In this document: positions 28,516 to 37,580 of the stretch, one piece after another | How positions within the stretch are numbered: the first letter of the stretch is position 1 | How the letters are laid out: every line of letters starts with the position of its first letter | Source of the DNA: Prorocentrum cordatum | Taxonomy: Eukaryota > Sar > Dinophyceae > Prorocentrales > Prorocentraceae | Assembly: GCA_963575745.1 (NCBI GenBank) | Contig: CAUYUJ010007502.1 | Span: 278,501 to 342,500, forward strand | DNA: 64,000 bases | Direction: 5' to 3' | Program-made: the position numbers and the translations under genes | The notes under the pieces: model-generated | The model's input: only the letters and a program-made list of their open reading frames with translations | Told to the model about the DNA's origin: nothing | The model's database searches: none

Positions 28516-30030
28516 TAATGCTGATGCAGGCTGATGTTGAGGCTGCTGCAGGCTGAAGCTGAGGCAGGCTGAGGCTGAGGCCGAGGCTGAAGGCAGACTG
28601 AGGCTGAGGCTGAAGCAGGCTGAGGCTGAAGCTGAGGCAGGCTGAGGCTGAGGCTGAGGCAGGCTGATGCTGAGGCAGGCTGAGGCTGAGGCTGATGCAG
28701 GCTGAGGCTGATGCAGGCTGAGGCTGAGGCTGAGGCTGAGACCGAGGCTAAAGGCAGACTGAGGCTGAGGCTGAAGCAGGCTGAGGCTGAGGCTGAGGCA
28801 GGCTGAGGCTGAGGCTGAGGCTGAGGCTGAGGCTGAGGCTGAGGCTGATGCTGATGCTGAGGCAGGCTTAGGCTGAGGCTGAGGCTGAGGCAGGCTGAGG
28901 CTGAGGCAGGCTGAGGCTGAGGCCGAGGCTGAAGGCAGACTGAGGCTGAGGCTGAAGCAGGCTGAGGCTGAGGCTGAGGCAGGCTGAGGCTGAGGCTGAG
29001 GCTGAGGCTGAGGCTGAGGCTGAGGCTGAGGCAGGCTGAGGCTGAGGCAGGCTGAGGCTGAGGCTGAGGCAGGCTGAGGCTGAGGCTGAGGCTGAGAGGC
29101 AGGCTGAGGCTGAGGCTGAGGCAGGCTGAGGCTGAGGCTGAGGCTGAGGCTGTTGAGGCAGGCTGAGGCTGAGGCTGAGGCAGGCTGAGGCTGAGGCAGG
29201 CTGAGCTGAGGCTGAGGGCTGAGCTGAGGCTGAGCTGAGGCTGAGGCTGAGGCTGAGGCTGAGGCTGAGGCAGGCTGAGCTGAGCAGGCTGAGGCTGAGG
29301 CTGAGGCTGAGGCTGAGGCTGAGGCTGAGGCTGAGGGCTGAGGCTGAGGCTGAGGCAGAGAAGCTGAGGCTGAGGCTGAGGCAGGCTGAGGCTGAGGCTG
29401 AGGCTGAGGCTGAGGCTGAGGAGGCAGGCTGCTGAGGCTGAGGCTGAGGGCTGAGGCTGAGGCTGAGGCAGGCTGAGGCTGAGGCTGAGGCAGGCTGAGC
29501 TGAGGCAGGCTGAGGCTGAGGCTGATGCAGGCTGAGGCTGAGGCAGGCTGAGGCTGAGGCCGAGGCTGAAGGCAGACTGAGGCTGAGGCTGAAGCAGGCT
29601 GAGGCTGAGGCTGAGGCAGGCTGAGGCTGAGGCTGAGGCAGGCTGATGCTGAGGCAGGCTGAGGCTGAGGCTGAGGCTGATGCAGGCTGAGGCTGAGGCT
29701 GAGGCAGGCTGAGGCTGCTGAGGGCTGAGGCTGAGGCTGAGGCTGAGGAGGCTGAGGCTGAGGCTGAGGCTGAGGCTGAGGCTGAGGCTGAGGCTGAGGC
29801 TGAGGCTGAGGCTGAGGCTGAGGCTGAGGCTGAGGCTGAGGCAGAGGCTGAGGCAGAGGCTGAGGCAGGCTGAGGCTGAGGCTGAGGCTGAGAGGCAGAC
29901 GCTGAGGCAGGCTGAGGCTGAGGCTGAGGCTGTGGCTGAGGCTGAAGGCTGAGGCTGAGGCTGAGGCTGAGGCAGGCTGAGGCTGAGGCTGAGGCAGGCT
30001 GATGCTGAGGCAGGCTGAGGCTGAGGCTGT
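28516..30030 (+). repeat. 1.5-kb hexanucleotide satellite (GAGGCT)n with GAGGCAGGCT variants
   Basis: GAGGCT hexamers are punctuated by GAGGCAGGCT decamers and occasional GATGCT, GAAGCA and one-base losses. Some higher-order blocks recur (AGGCCGAGGCTGAAGGCAGA at 28,576, 28,920 and 29,555). All frames of the complementary strand stay open and give Gln-Pro, Ser-Ala or Ser-Leu repeats, so the 610-residue open frame is not credited as a gene. At 30,030-30,090 it degenerates into GCGACTGC repeats. Confidence 0.9.
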
Positions 30031-30099
30031 GACTGCGACTGCCGTTGCCACTGCGACTGTCATCGCGAATGCGACTGCGACTGCGAGAACAGCAGAATT

Positions 30100-30555
30100 C
30101 TACAACTGGATTCTCATCTGAATCGTAAGGGGAATGCTTCAAGATATGTTTTTACACATCGCTGTTAGGTTGCTTTGCCGGGATAATTTTCCACAATTGG
30201 CGGTTTCGCCCGATGTCGGACCCTCTGACCACTGGGGTCCCGAGACCGCTGAATTCAAGCAGTGGCGAAGCGCACCGAGTTGCTCATAAGAATGCTCTGA
30301 GAACCGCTCTTGGTTTGCACGACGTGTTCTCAGAACACTCCTGTCTGAGACCCTCCTGTCTAGATATCACCAGCTTCAAGTCCCAAGAGCACTGTTGTCC
30401 GGCATTCGCCCACTGGGGGGACCCCCTGGGCCCAGACTGGGGGCCCCGAGGCCGCCGCAGGCGCTGCGACGGCAGCCGCCTCTGCGCCTGGGCAGCGGCG
30501 CCCCCGCGCCCCGGCGCCCCCGCGCCCTCCCCATACAGGAAAGCTGCGCACCCTT
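30100..30555. other. no supported gene
   Basis: The + frame from 30,213 is open through unique sequence for about 110 codons before entering the family B element. It has no recognised domain and no splice evidence. It could be part of an unrecognised exon. Confidence 0.3.
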
Positions 30556-30750
30556 GGCTCGGGCCGCGCGAAAGGGGGGGATTGGGAAAGGGGGGGTTAC
30601 GAAATTTGCTGCATGCAGCTGATTTCGGCCTCACCGAGGGGCCCATTCCTCGATACATGGGCGCCTCCGGCGCCGGGAGGCGCCGGGAAAATCAGCTACG
30701 GGAAAATCAGCTACGTGACCTTTGCTATCCCCCCCTTTCGCCCGACCCGA
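30556..30750 (+). repeat. TIR family B element, copy 3
   Basis: Ends GGCTCGGGCCGCGCGAAAGG and CCCCCTTTCGCCCGACCCGA; interior nearly identical to the copies at 17,303 and 17,635. Here the GGGAAAATCAGCTACG block before the right end is duplicated. Confidence 0.8.
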
Positions 30751-30839
30751 TTGGCTCACGCCTGCCCGGGGTCACTCCTGCGCGTGGCCGAGTCTTCGGG
30801 GGAACGTTGCGGGGGGGGGGGGGGCAGGCTCAGGGATGG

Positions 30840-30985
30840 ACGCCAGGGGTGGACCCGAGCGGTGTTTGGAAGACTTCGTGGGCCGTCCTCGTTTCGATTT
30901 CGTTTTGCGCGAAAGGCGGATCGAAGACAAGATGAGGGAAAACGATAACAAAACGAAAACGAAAAACACCGTTTAGGTTTAGCCC
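30840..30985 (+). repeat. dispersed repeat, pair with 34,200-34,350
   Basis: Both copies read GCGGTGTTT, CGTGGGCC, CGTTTTGC, AGGCGGA, GAGGGAAAACGA and end with AACAAAACGAAAACGAAAAA followed by a CGGTGT-like box. The first and last boxes (GCGGTGTTT / AAAAACACCG) are inverted, so this may be another TIR element. Confidence 0.6.
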
Positions 30986-30999
30986 TGATGGACGCATCG

Positions 31000-31910
31000 A
31001 CACCCAATCGCCCATTCCCTGCACTAGTGGTCCACAACGGTCATCTTCGCCCGGTTCCGGGCCCCAGGATCCTCCCAGAGCGACCCGTCTCGAAGCAGAG
31101 TGCAGCCTGGTGTGGGTTAGGGCTCTGGTCGGGATGTGCCGCGATGGTCGTCCGAGTGCGGTTTTGGCGTTGGGACGGCAGCGTGCGATGCGGCGCCGCC
31201 AGCCCACGTGCCGCACGCCGTCCCACACCTCGGGGGCAGCGCGCACCGAAGCAGCCCCGGCGGGGGGACATCGTGCGCAGGAGGGGGGTCCTTGCGGGGG
31301 GATCGCCTCACAGGGACAGCGCGTGGCGTTTGGAGCGCGAGGTTGCGCGCTGCCTTTCCAGCGCCAGCCGTACCCCTCAGGTGAGGTGCGGTGTTTGTTT
31401 CACAGCCGTCCGGGAAGCGTAGGGCTCGAGTGGCCCGGAGCTCGGACTTGCTGCCGATGTCTGACGAACCCGCCTTGGGTTCTGACGGTCCACTTGTCAT
31501 GGGATGCTTGCCGCGGGAGCTCGCGTCTGATTTCAGACTGAGTCTCTTTAGTTTCCTGACGGCCCCGTCAGGCCAACCCGAGTCCCCCGAACTCGAGTGC
31601 ACGTCTCCCGATCCGGGCGTGGCAAATTTTACACAAAGGGCGTTTTCGTCGGGTCTCGGGCCCCAGGATCCTTCAGGGGCAACTTTAGAGGGGAATAACT
31701 GAACTCAAGGTCGGGCGCATCGACCCCCAATCAACCACCGAGGGAAGATGATCCTGATCTCGGTGGTGGTGGTAACACTCGGGCTTCTCAGGCAGCCGAG
31801 AGATTACCACCAGCACCAAGCTCTGAGATCATCTTCGCGAGTGGGGCCTCGAAAAGCGGGCCCCGGCTGCAGCATCCTCTGGTGCCGCACCGTGCTTCGG
31901 CCTGACGGAG
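31000..31910. other. no supported gene
   Basis: Overlapping open frames on both strands at 31,110-31,600 are of similar length and composition, with no domain. A GATCATCTTC/GAAGATGATC inverted pair lies at 31,745 and 31,829. Confidence 0.3.
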
Positions 31911-31911
31911 C

Positions 31912-32025
31912 GAGGAGGAGGATGAGGAGGAGGAGGAGGAGGAGGAGGAGGGGGAGGAGAAGGAGGAGGAGGAGGATGAGGACGACGAGGCGGAGGAGAA
32001 GGAAGAGGAGCAGGAGGGGGCGCGT
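31912..32025 (+). repeat. (GAG)n microsatellite
   Basis: Purine tract of GAG and GGA units with a GACGACGAGGC interruption. The open Arg, Ser and Pro frames are tract-derived. Confidence 0.9.
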
Positions 32026-32287
32026 TGCGAGGCACCCCTCAGATGTCGGCGTGGCACTCTCTTCTCGCGACGAGCGCGTTCTTCACCCGGCCTCGGGCCC
32101 CGGGGCCCTTCCGGGGCAGCGTGAGGGGGAGGCTATGCTCAGGGGGGGCGCGTGGACCCCCAATGCCGGCTCGCTGTTTCCCCCCTGCCACCCGACGTTC
32201 CCCAATCAGAGTTTTCCTCTGCAGGGGTCCCAGCGGATTCATGTGGTAAGGTGAGGTATGGCGCCGATTCGGCGGCCCGCCCGGGTG

Positions 32288-32458
32288 CCCTATAGCCGCA
32301 CGGCCCCACAGCCCTATAGCCCCATGGCCCCATGGCCCCATAGTCCCATAGCCCCCATAGCCCCCATAGCCCCCAGAGCCCCAGAGCCCCAGAGCCCCAG
32401 AGCCCCGTGGCCCTGAGGCCCCAGAGCCCTATAATAGCCCCAGAGCCCTGCAGCCCTA
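32288..32458 (+). repeat. short tandem repeat (CCCCATAGC / CCCAGAGC)n
   Basis: About 18 units of an 8-10 bp repeat: CCCCATAG, CCCCATGG, CCCCCATAG, then CCCAGAG. The Gly/Leu-Trp open frames on the complementary strand follow from it. Confidence 0.85.
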
Positions 32459-32685
32459 AAAAGATTCGGATTGGGCCTTTCCTCCGGTATCCTTTGTCTT
32501 TGTTTGTCGTGAGCTTCGGGCGTGGCATGCTTGCTCACAGCGGGCGAGTTCGCCGGGCCTCAAGGCCCCGGGCGGCCCTCCCGGGTCGACCCGGCCCGAG
32601 GAGGCCGCGGCAGGGTGGGGTCCCCAGGGTTCCTGTCGCGGTGTTTGGCGATGCTTCCAGTTTTTCGGGGCGTCGGATCTCAGGG

Positions 32686-32872
32686 TATAATCACCAGCCA
32701 CCAAACCACCCCAACCCAACCCGAAGGCCCAAATTGGCCCTCGATTTCCAGTGGGGGGGGGTCGGGAACGATCGAGAAAGCACATGGAACCCGTACCCCC
32801 CCCGACCCGAAATCCGGGCCAAATTCGGATCTTCGGGTTGGGTTGGGGTGGTCTGGTAGGTACGTAGTCATA
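32686..32872 (+). repeat. TIR element with about 50-bp ends
   Basis: The left end runs TATAATCACCAGCCACCAAA, CCACCCCAACCCAACCCGAA, GGCCCAAATTGGCC. The right end is the reverse complement with few changes (GGCCAAATTCGGATCTTCGG, GTTGGGTTGGGGTGGTCTGG, then TACGTAGTCATA). A 187-bp MITE-like unit without coding capacity. It would fold into a long hairpin. Confidence 0.75.
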
Positions 32873-33142
32873 TACGCCACGTCGTTTGGTCGGCCACGGA
32901 GCAAAGGGGTTCGGCGACGGGGTTCGGTGTGTGTGTGTGTACGTGCGCACCAGCGTCCCGCGGCTTGGCAAGCTGGGGTGCGTATGCGCCGAGCTTCTTG
33001 GACAACCAAACGACTTGGTGCATACTTCGAGCACCTCCCAAGTCTGCCTTGGGGCCGCTTGCCGCCGGCGATGCCGCTCGTCGTCGATGCCTCCCATCGT
33101 CTTCGTTCTCGATGATGTCGCCCACGCGTCGGAGGAGGGAAA

Positions 33143-33240
33143 GATACCGATACCGCTACCCTTCCCTCGTCGAAACGGCTGGATTCGCCTCGAGTTTCTA
33201 GTCAGAGCGCACCCTTGCAGAGGTCCCCAGACGTCGCCGT
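33143..33240 (+). repeat. dispersed family D element, copy 2
   Basis: GATACCGATACCGCTACCCT, then GGCTGGATTCGCCTCGA, TCAGAGCGCACCCTTGCAGA and GGTCCCCAGAC. Shorter than the other copies; it runs into a GTCGTC microsatellite (33,235-33,325). Confidence 0.55.
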
Positions 33241-33424
33241 CGTCCTCGCTGTCGTCGTCGTCGCCGTCATAGTCGTCTTTGTCGTCCTCGTCGCCGTCGT
33301 CGTCGTCGTCGCCGTCCAGTCTCGAGCTATGAGTCGATCGATCGATTGATCGTTGGGGTCTTCGATGGCAAATCATTGGAGCTTTATATGTACTGGTAGC
33401 TCCGTTTTCAGAGGGCATTAGCGT

Positions 33425-33540
33425 GCGCTAGAGCTTGGTAATCGATAAGAAAGCGCCGACTTAGTGTCGATTAGCGTCGTTTCAGCGTCGACTAGCGCGC
33501 GTCGCTTAGCATCTGTTTGCATCGATTCGCAAGAGCCAGC
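33425..33540 (+). repeat. dispersed repeat rich in TAGCGTCGAT, pair with 49,890-50,035
   Basis: Both copies have TGGTARTCGATAAGAWAGCG, CCGAYTTAG.GTCGATTAGCG, further degenerate TAGCGTCGA units, and close with CGCAAGAGCCARYAAGRTG. The left and right limits agree within a few bases. Confidence 0.65.
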
Positions 33541-33544
33541 AAGG

Positions 33545-34190
33545 TGTCATGAGATGCTCCCTTGAATTCCTACGGGAAGATCGTATGCAGATCCCCTGTC
33601 GTCCTTCAGAGCGAGACGTCATAGCAAGGATACGCTCCAAGAGCTCCGAGACTCCCCGCACTCCCGCGATTCGGGTCCCGACCTGCTCCGCTGGAACGCA
33701 TCCTGAGCCAGTCGCATCACGACATCCTTCTCTGTGGGGAAACTCCGGGAGGCCTCGCGCGCCGCGCACTGGTTGCATCATCTGGTCCGCACGCCCGCCC
33801 CGTCAGATCTGGGACGACGCTCGCGCTGCGGTGCTCCGACCCCAAGTCCGACAGGCGTCGGACGTGGATCCGACGCACATCCAGCGCAATCCGACGTGGA
33901 CCCGACGCAAATCCGACGTGGACCCGACGCAAACATGGGGCCTCACGCGGCCGCGCGAGGCCTCCAGGATTCTCCTCGTGACCTTCGCTCCCATCTCCTC
34001 GCCCCTCTTTCCTCCTCGCCGGGGCCGCGGGTCGGGCGCTTTCTGCGGGTGGGCGGCGCCGGCCGCCGCCCGCCGCCGCTGCCGCCGCGCGGTCTCGGCG
34101 ATGCCTCGCCGTCGGTCGTCGCCCTCGCCCTGCTCGCCGTCGCCGAGGGTTCGGCGGGGTGCACTCTGGAGGCGGACGGCTTGGCATCGC
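33545..34190. other. no supported gene; short 22-bp tandem repeat inside
   Basis: TCCGACGTGGACCCGACGCA is repeated about three times at 33,855-33,935. Open frames on both strands have no recognised domain. Confidence 0.35.
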
Positions 34191-34199
34191 TCGGACGTG

Positions 34200-34350
34200 T
34201 GCATTTCTGTTCCAGGGGTCGACCTGGGCGGTGTTTTGGCCATTCCGTGGGCCCTTTTCAATTCCGATGTCGTTTTGCAGCAGAGGCGGACTGGAGACAC
34301 AGCGAGGGAAAACGAAAACAAAACGAAAACGAAAAACGCGGTGTAGGTCG
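34200..34350 (+). repeat. dispersed repeat, second copy of 30,840-30,985
   Basis: Shares GGCGGTGTTTTGG, CCGTGGGCCC, GTCGTTTTGC, GGCGGACTGGAG, GAGGGAAAACGAAAACAAAA and CGGTGTAGG in the same order. Confidence 0.6.
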
Positions 34351-35102
34351 ATCTTTGCTTTTTCGGCGAAGACCGTATCGAGGAGCACATCGGATCATCT
34401 TGCGAATAAAGAAATATGTGCACGACATCGAGACATGCACGGGGAGTGGGCGTCCGTGCGATGTTGAGATAGGCGTCTGAGGTGGCCCAGCATTGATTTT
34501 GGGAGGTTCCGGGTTCGAGAAGGTTTTTTGGCCTCTGTCGGCCACGGGGCCCGTCTTCGGGCCCCAGGGTCAGACAAGGATCTGGGGCGAAGACTTGCAC
34601 CAGATGGAGCCCTGGGGGAGGGGCCCAGGGACCGATTTTGAGCGGAGTTGGCCTGCTCGCCGTCGCCGACGGTAACGGCCGGTAACTGTTGGATGGCGCG
34701 TCGCTCCGCTCGTTCTGGCCCACCGCGCCTCGACGCGACGTGCCATCCACGTCGCAGTTCCCAGGCGTCAAAGTTCCGAGCTCTGCCCAGGCCTCCGTCC
34801 CGCGGAGCGGAGCGACACGCTACCCGCTCACCCGGGAACGGCGCGTCGCCAGGTCGCCGCCGCGACACGCTGCTCCGCAAGTGCCAGATCTTTGGCAGAG
34901 TCCGCCTCGGTCCGAACGACCCGAGTCCTGCGGGGCCTGCCCGGCCTCCCTCGCCTCTCCGGCGTTTGGGCGGGCCGAGGCTGCCCCGTGCCTGCCCGGC
35001 CCAGCTGTGCAGCCATGGCACGGCCGGCCCGATTCGGTGCCCTCGCCGTCGGTCCTCGCCTTCGCCCGCGCCCTCTCTGCGGAAGGGCCATTCATCACTT
35101 GA

Positions 35103-35281
35103 ATTGGGCGTGGCTTCATGGGGGGGTCATAAATGGGGGGGTCAGAAACGGTCCCCTTTCGTGCCCCTTTCGGGCCCCTCCGGACCCCCAGGGGGCTCGT
35201 TTAGGTACCGTTTGGGTACCTTTTCGGACCACCCTCGCCACCCCCCCATTTATGACCCCTCCATTACGCAACGCCCAAATC
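35103..35281 (+). repeat. TIR element with about 40-bp ends, family A-like core
   Basis: The left end ATTGGGCGTGGCTTCATGGG, then GGGGTCATAAATGGGGGGGT, is inverted at the right as CACCCCCCCATTTATGACCC, CTCCATTACGCAACGCCCAA. The core contains GGGCCCCTCCGGACCCCCAG and GGTACCGTTTGGGTACC. Its GCGTAATGG..GGGG terminus recalls family A, so this may be a better preserved relative. Confidence 0.75.
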
Positions 35282-35457
35282 ACAGCGACTCGCTCCAGGG
35301 TCTCCCGGACCTCCCTCGCCTCCACTGTTCCCCCGATGCCCCGCGGGCTCCGCACCGGGCTCTCGAGACGCCCCGAGCGCGCTCCAATGCTCGCAAAAAG
35401 TGCCGCCTCGCCAACGTCCGAGAAACAGCTGTTTTCCTCAACAACATATCGCAGACT

Positions 35458-35652
35458 CCTCCTCCTCCTCCTCCTCCTCCTCCTCCTCTCCTCCTCCTCC
35501 TCTTCCTCCTCCTCCTCTCCTCCTCCTCCTCCTCCTCCTCCTCCTCCTCCCTCCTCCTCCTCCTCCTCCTCCTCCTCCCCCTCCCCCTCCTCCTTCTCCT
35601 CCTCCTCCTCCTCCTCCTCCTCCTCCTCCTCCTCCTCCCCCTCCTCCTCCCG
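35458..35652 (+). repeat. (TCC)n microsatellite
   Basis: Almost pure TCC repeat of about 195 bp with a few CTCC and TTCC changes. A long + frame continues through it into the retrotransposon ORF1 by chance; it encodes poly-Leu/Ser/Pro and is not counted as part of ORF1. Confidence 0.95.
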
Positions 35653-36257
35653 CCTCCGTGGATCCAGACCATTTGCGAGTAGTTGCCGTGCGAGTAGTGG
35701 CACGCGCTCGTCTAGAGACGAGGGCCGCCGAGCACTCCAGAGCGCCTGGGAAAGTGCATCCCGCCAGAGTCGGGGCCCGAGCGTCGGGGCGCTCGGCGCT
35801 GCGCACCGCGCGCGCCCTCCGCGCGCGGTCGGCGCTCCGGGGCCCAGACATCCGGCGCCCTCGAGCAAGTCGGGGTGGCCGGTCTTGCGCAGTCTCTGTC
35901 CATCGGGGGGCGGGCTCGGGTCCCCATGGGCCGCCAGGAGGCGGCTCGGGGCGAGGGTTCGGCCCCGGCCGGCGGGGGTTCGAGAGGCCGTCCAGGTGCC
36001 CCAGCCATCGGGCAGATCGATGTGCCAGGCGTCTGGGGATCGGGGTTCAGTGCAGCGAGGTTCTCGCCGTGTCTCTGGGCCCCCCTCGAGCCAGACGGCT
36101 CGTCGTGTCGCCGGGTCTCCGTGTCGCTGTTGGGGGGGTGTCGGATCGTCGTGGGCACGGCCGGGTTTGCCTCCAGCTCCTGGTCGGGATGCGCTCTGTG
36201 ACAGGTCGGCCGTCAGTGGCTCGGGCGTCGTCGTCGTCGTTGTCGTCGTCGTCGTCG

Positions 36258-36268
36258 TCGTCGGGGTC
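36258..36268 (+). repeat. target-site duplication, 5' copy
   Basis: TCGTCGGGGTC, identical to 41,717-41,727 just after the retrotransposon. It lies in a (GTC)n stretch that resumes after the element, as expected for insertion into a microsatellite. Confidence 0.75.
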
Positions 36269-36269
36269 C

Positions 36270-36284
36270 CCATTTTGGCTCAAG
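36270..36284 (+). other. dinoflagellate spliced-leader relic
   Basis: CCATTTTGGCTCAAG equals the last 15 nt of the 22-nt spliced leader that is trans-spliced onto dinoflagellate nuclear mRNAs. It sits at the exact 5' border of the element, one base after the target-site duplication, and 8 bases before the first ATG. This indicates reverse transcription of a trans-spliced transcript, with the first few leader bases lost. Confidence 0.85.
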
Positions 36285-36292
36285 TCGCCGTC

Positions 36293-37576
36293 ATGCTGGC
36301 ACCGAGTCTTCCTTTCTTTCTTTCCGCATTCTGGTTTCACGGCCACTCATTTTGTCTGGCCAATCACTCGACCCACAGTGTGCCGATGGAGGGTCTCGTC
36401 GGAGGTCCTGCTGGCGCTCCAGGCGTCGCCGCGGGCGTTTGGGTGCCCGCCGCCGCCGCGCCTGCCCAGGAGCCCAGACCCAAGCGTGGTCGCACGGCCC
36501 GCGCGGGAGTCGGTGCCGCGGAGGCCATCGACAGCAGTGACGAGCCTGACGACGACGCCGCGACCGACCCTGGAGACGATGCCGCTGGAGCCGCTGCCGC
36601 CGCAGTCTTCCAGCAACCAGCCGCCCTGCCCGAAGGACTCGAAGCGGGGGAACAGCGTCTCTTTCGTGCACTCACGACCGACTTCAGGCAGATTATGTCC
36701 CAGGCCGTGGCCCCCATTGAGCAGAAAGTGGATAAGCTGAATAAGCGCACCAAGCAGACCGACAAGAATGTGGCCTCGCTGAAGACGGACTTCACCGCAC
36801 TGGCAGCGAGAGTGACTGTACTTGAAACGGGAGGAAGCGGTGGGGGCACAGGCAGCGTTGGTGGTAATCCTAGAGTCGCGTCGGCCGCAGCAAGCTCGAT
36901 TGGATCCGTAGACGGAGCCACTTTTCCAAACGTTCCTCGAGTTCCAGTGAACAAACGCCAGACCTTGTGCATCGGAGGCTACCAGTACACGGAGGGGTTG
37001 GAGCTCGTAGAGGACATGAAGACAGTTTTGAGAGACGCACACATTCTTGGATGGAAAAAATTTTTTCCTGTTGGCAGCTATGCAGATCGTATCAAGATTG
37101 AGTTCGAGACGTCGCAGAAGATGTGGGATTGTCTCGTTGCCATGAAGGGCAAGAAATTCTCATCGTCCTTGGCTCACCCAGCTCGTGCACCCGACCCCCG
37201 CCACGCAGGCCGTCGCCAGCTGTGGCACACGATAGATAAGTATCCCGAGGAGCTGACCTGCCAGAACAGGGCCATGCATGCCAAGGACATCTTGAAGACG
37301 GCCATCGCCACCAAGTACCCCGTGCTGAACGAGTCCGACCTCAACTTGATGATTGACGCCTCGAAGGACATGGGCTCGGTGATATTGCTCAGGCGGATGC
37401 TGCCACCAGAGGTCCAGCCCAGGAACCCGCTGAAGATATTGATGCGCAACTTCCCGTCCTACAACCTGAAGGTAGTGCCGGAAGGTCAGCAGTGGTTGAC
37501 CGCCAACGGCATCCAGATCGACCTCGCGTCGCACATGGATGAGATCAACGATCCGCCCCGTCGGGGTAACTCGTGA
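36293..37576 (+). CDS. retrotransposon ORF1: coiled-coil, RRM-like RNA-binding protein
   Basis: The first ATG after the leader relic is at 36,293 (427 codons). An in-frame ATG at 36,386 (396 residues) would remove a hydrophobic leader-like segment and is a plausible alternative start. Using the shorter numbering, the protein has an Ala/Pro-rich N-terminus with a basic patch PRPKRGRTAR (about 31-40). An acidic Asp/Ala part follows, then a coiled coil (about 92-147; QKVDKLNKRTKQTDKNVASL). A Gly/Ser linker leads to an RRM-like region (about 190-260; TLCIGGY as first strand, ADRIKIEFET as a later one) and a C-terminal domain rich in charged helices. Coiled coil plus RRM is the architecture of L1-type ORF1 proteins, which trimerise and bind element RNA. 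The frame ends in TGA at 37,574, directly followed by ORF2 in the same frame. Confidence 0.85.
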   Translation: MLAPSLPFFLSAFWFHGHSFCLANHSTHSVPMEGLVGGPAGAPGVAAGVWVPAAAAPAQEPRPKRGRTARAGVGAAEAIDSSDEPDDDAATDPGDDAAGAAAAAVFQQPAALPEGLEAGEQRLFRALTTDFRQIMSQAVAPIEQKVDKLNKRTKQTDKNVASLKTDFTALAARVTVLETGGSGGGTGSVGGNPRVASAAASSIGSVDGATFPNVPRVPVNKRQTLCIGGYQYTEGLELVEDMKTVLRDAHILGWKKFFPVGSYADRIKIEFETSQKMWDCLVAMKGKKFSSSLAHPARAPDPRHAGRRQLWHTIDKYPEELTCQNRAMHAKDILKTAIATKYPVLNESDLNLMIDASKDMGSVILLRRMLPPEVQPRNPLKILMRNFPSYNLKVVPEGQQWLTANGIQIDLASHMDEINDPPRRGNS

Positions 37577-37580
37577 CTAG
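37574..37580 (+). promoter_or_regulatory. candidate stop-codon readthrough signal TGA-CTAG
   Basis: The ORF1 stop is TGA followed by CTAG. UGA-CUAG is the known efficient readthrough context of several animal genes and resembles the UGA-C contexts of some viruses. ORF2 continues in the same frame from the next codon without any ATG before its first catalytic motif. Readthrough is therefore the simplest way to make ORF2 protein. Confidence 0.6.

Noticed and set aside
28231-30142. 610- and 424-codon open frames on the - strand (Gln-Pro/Ser-Ala repeats)
   Set aside because: They are the three reading phases of a GAGGCT satellite; all frames are open and small indels only switch the repeat type. 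No non-repeat coding flanks.
34892-36292. Extension of retrotransposon ORF1 upstream to 34,892 (894-codon frame)
   Set aside because: The upstream part runs through a TIR element and a (TCC)n tract (poly-Leu/Ser/Pro). The spliced-leader relic and target-site duplication at 36,258-36,284 show the element and its transcript begin later.
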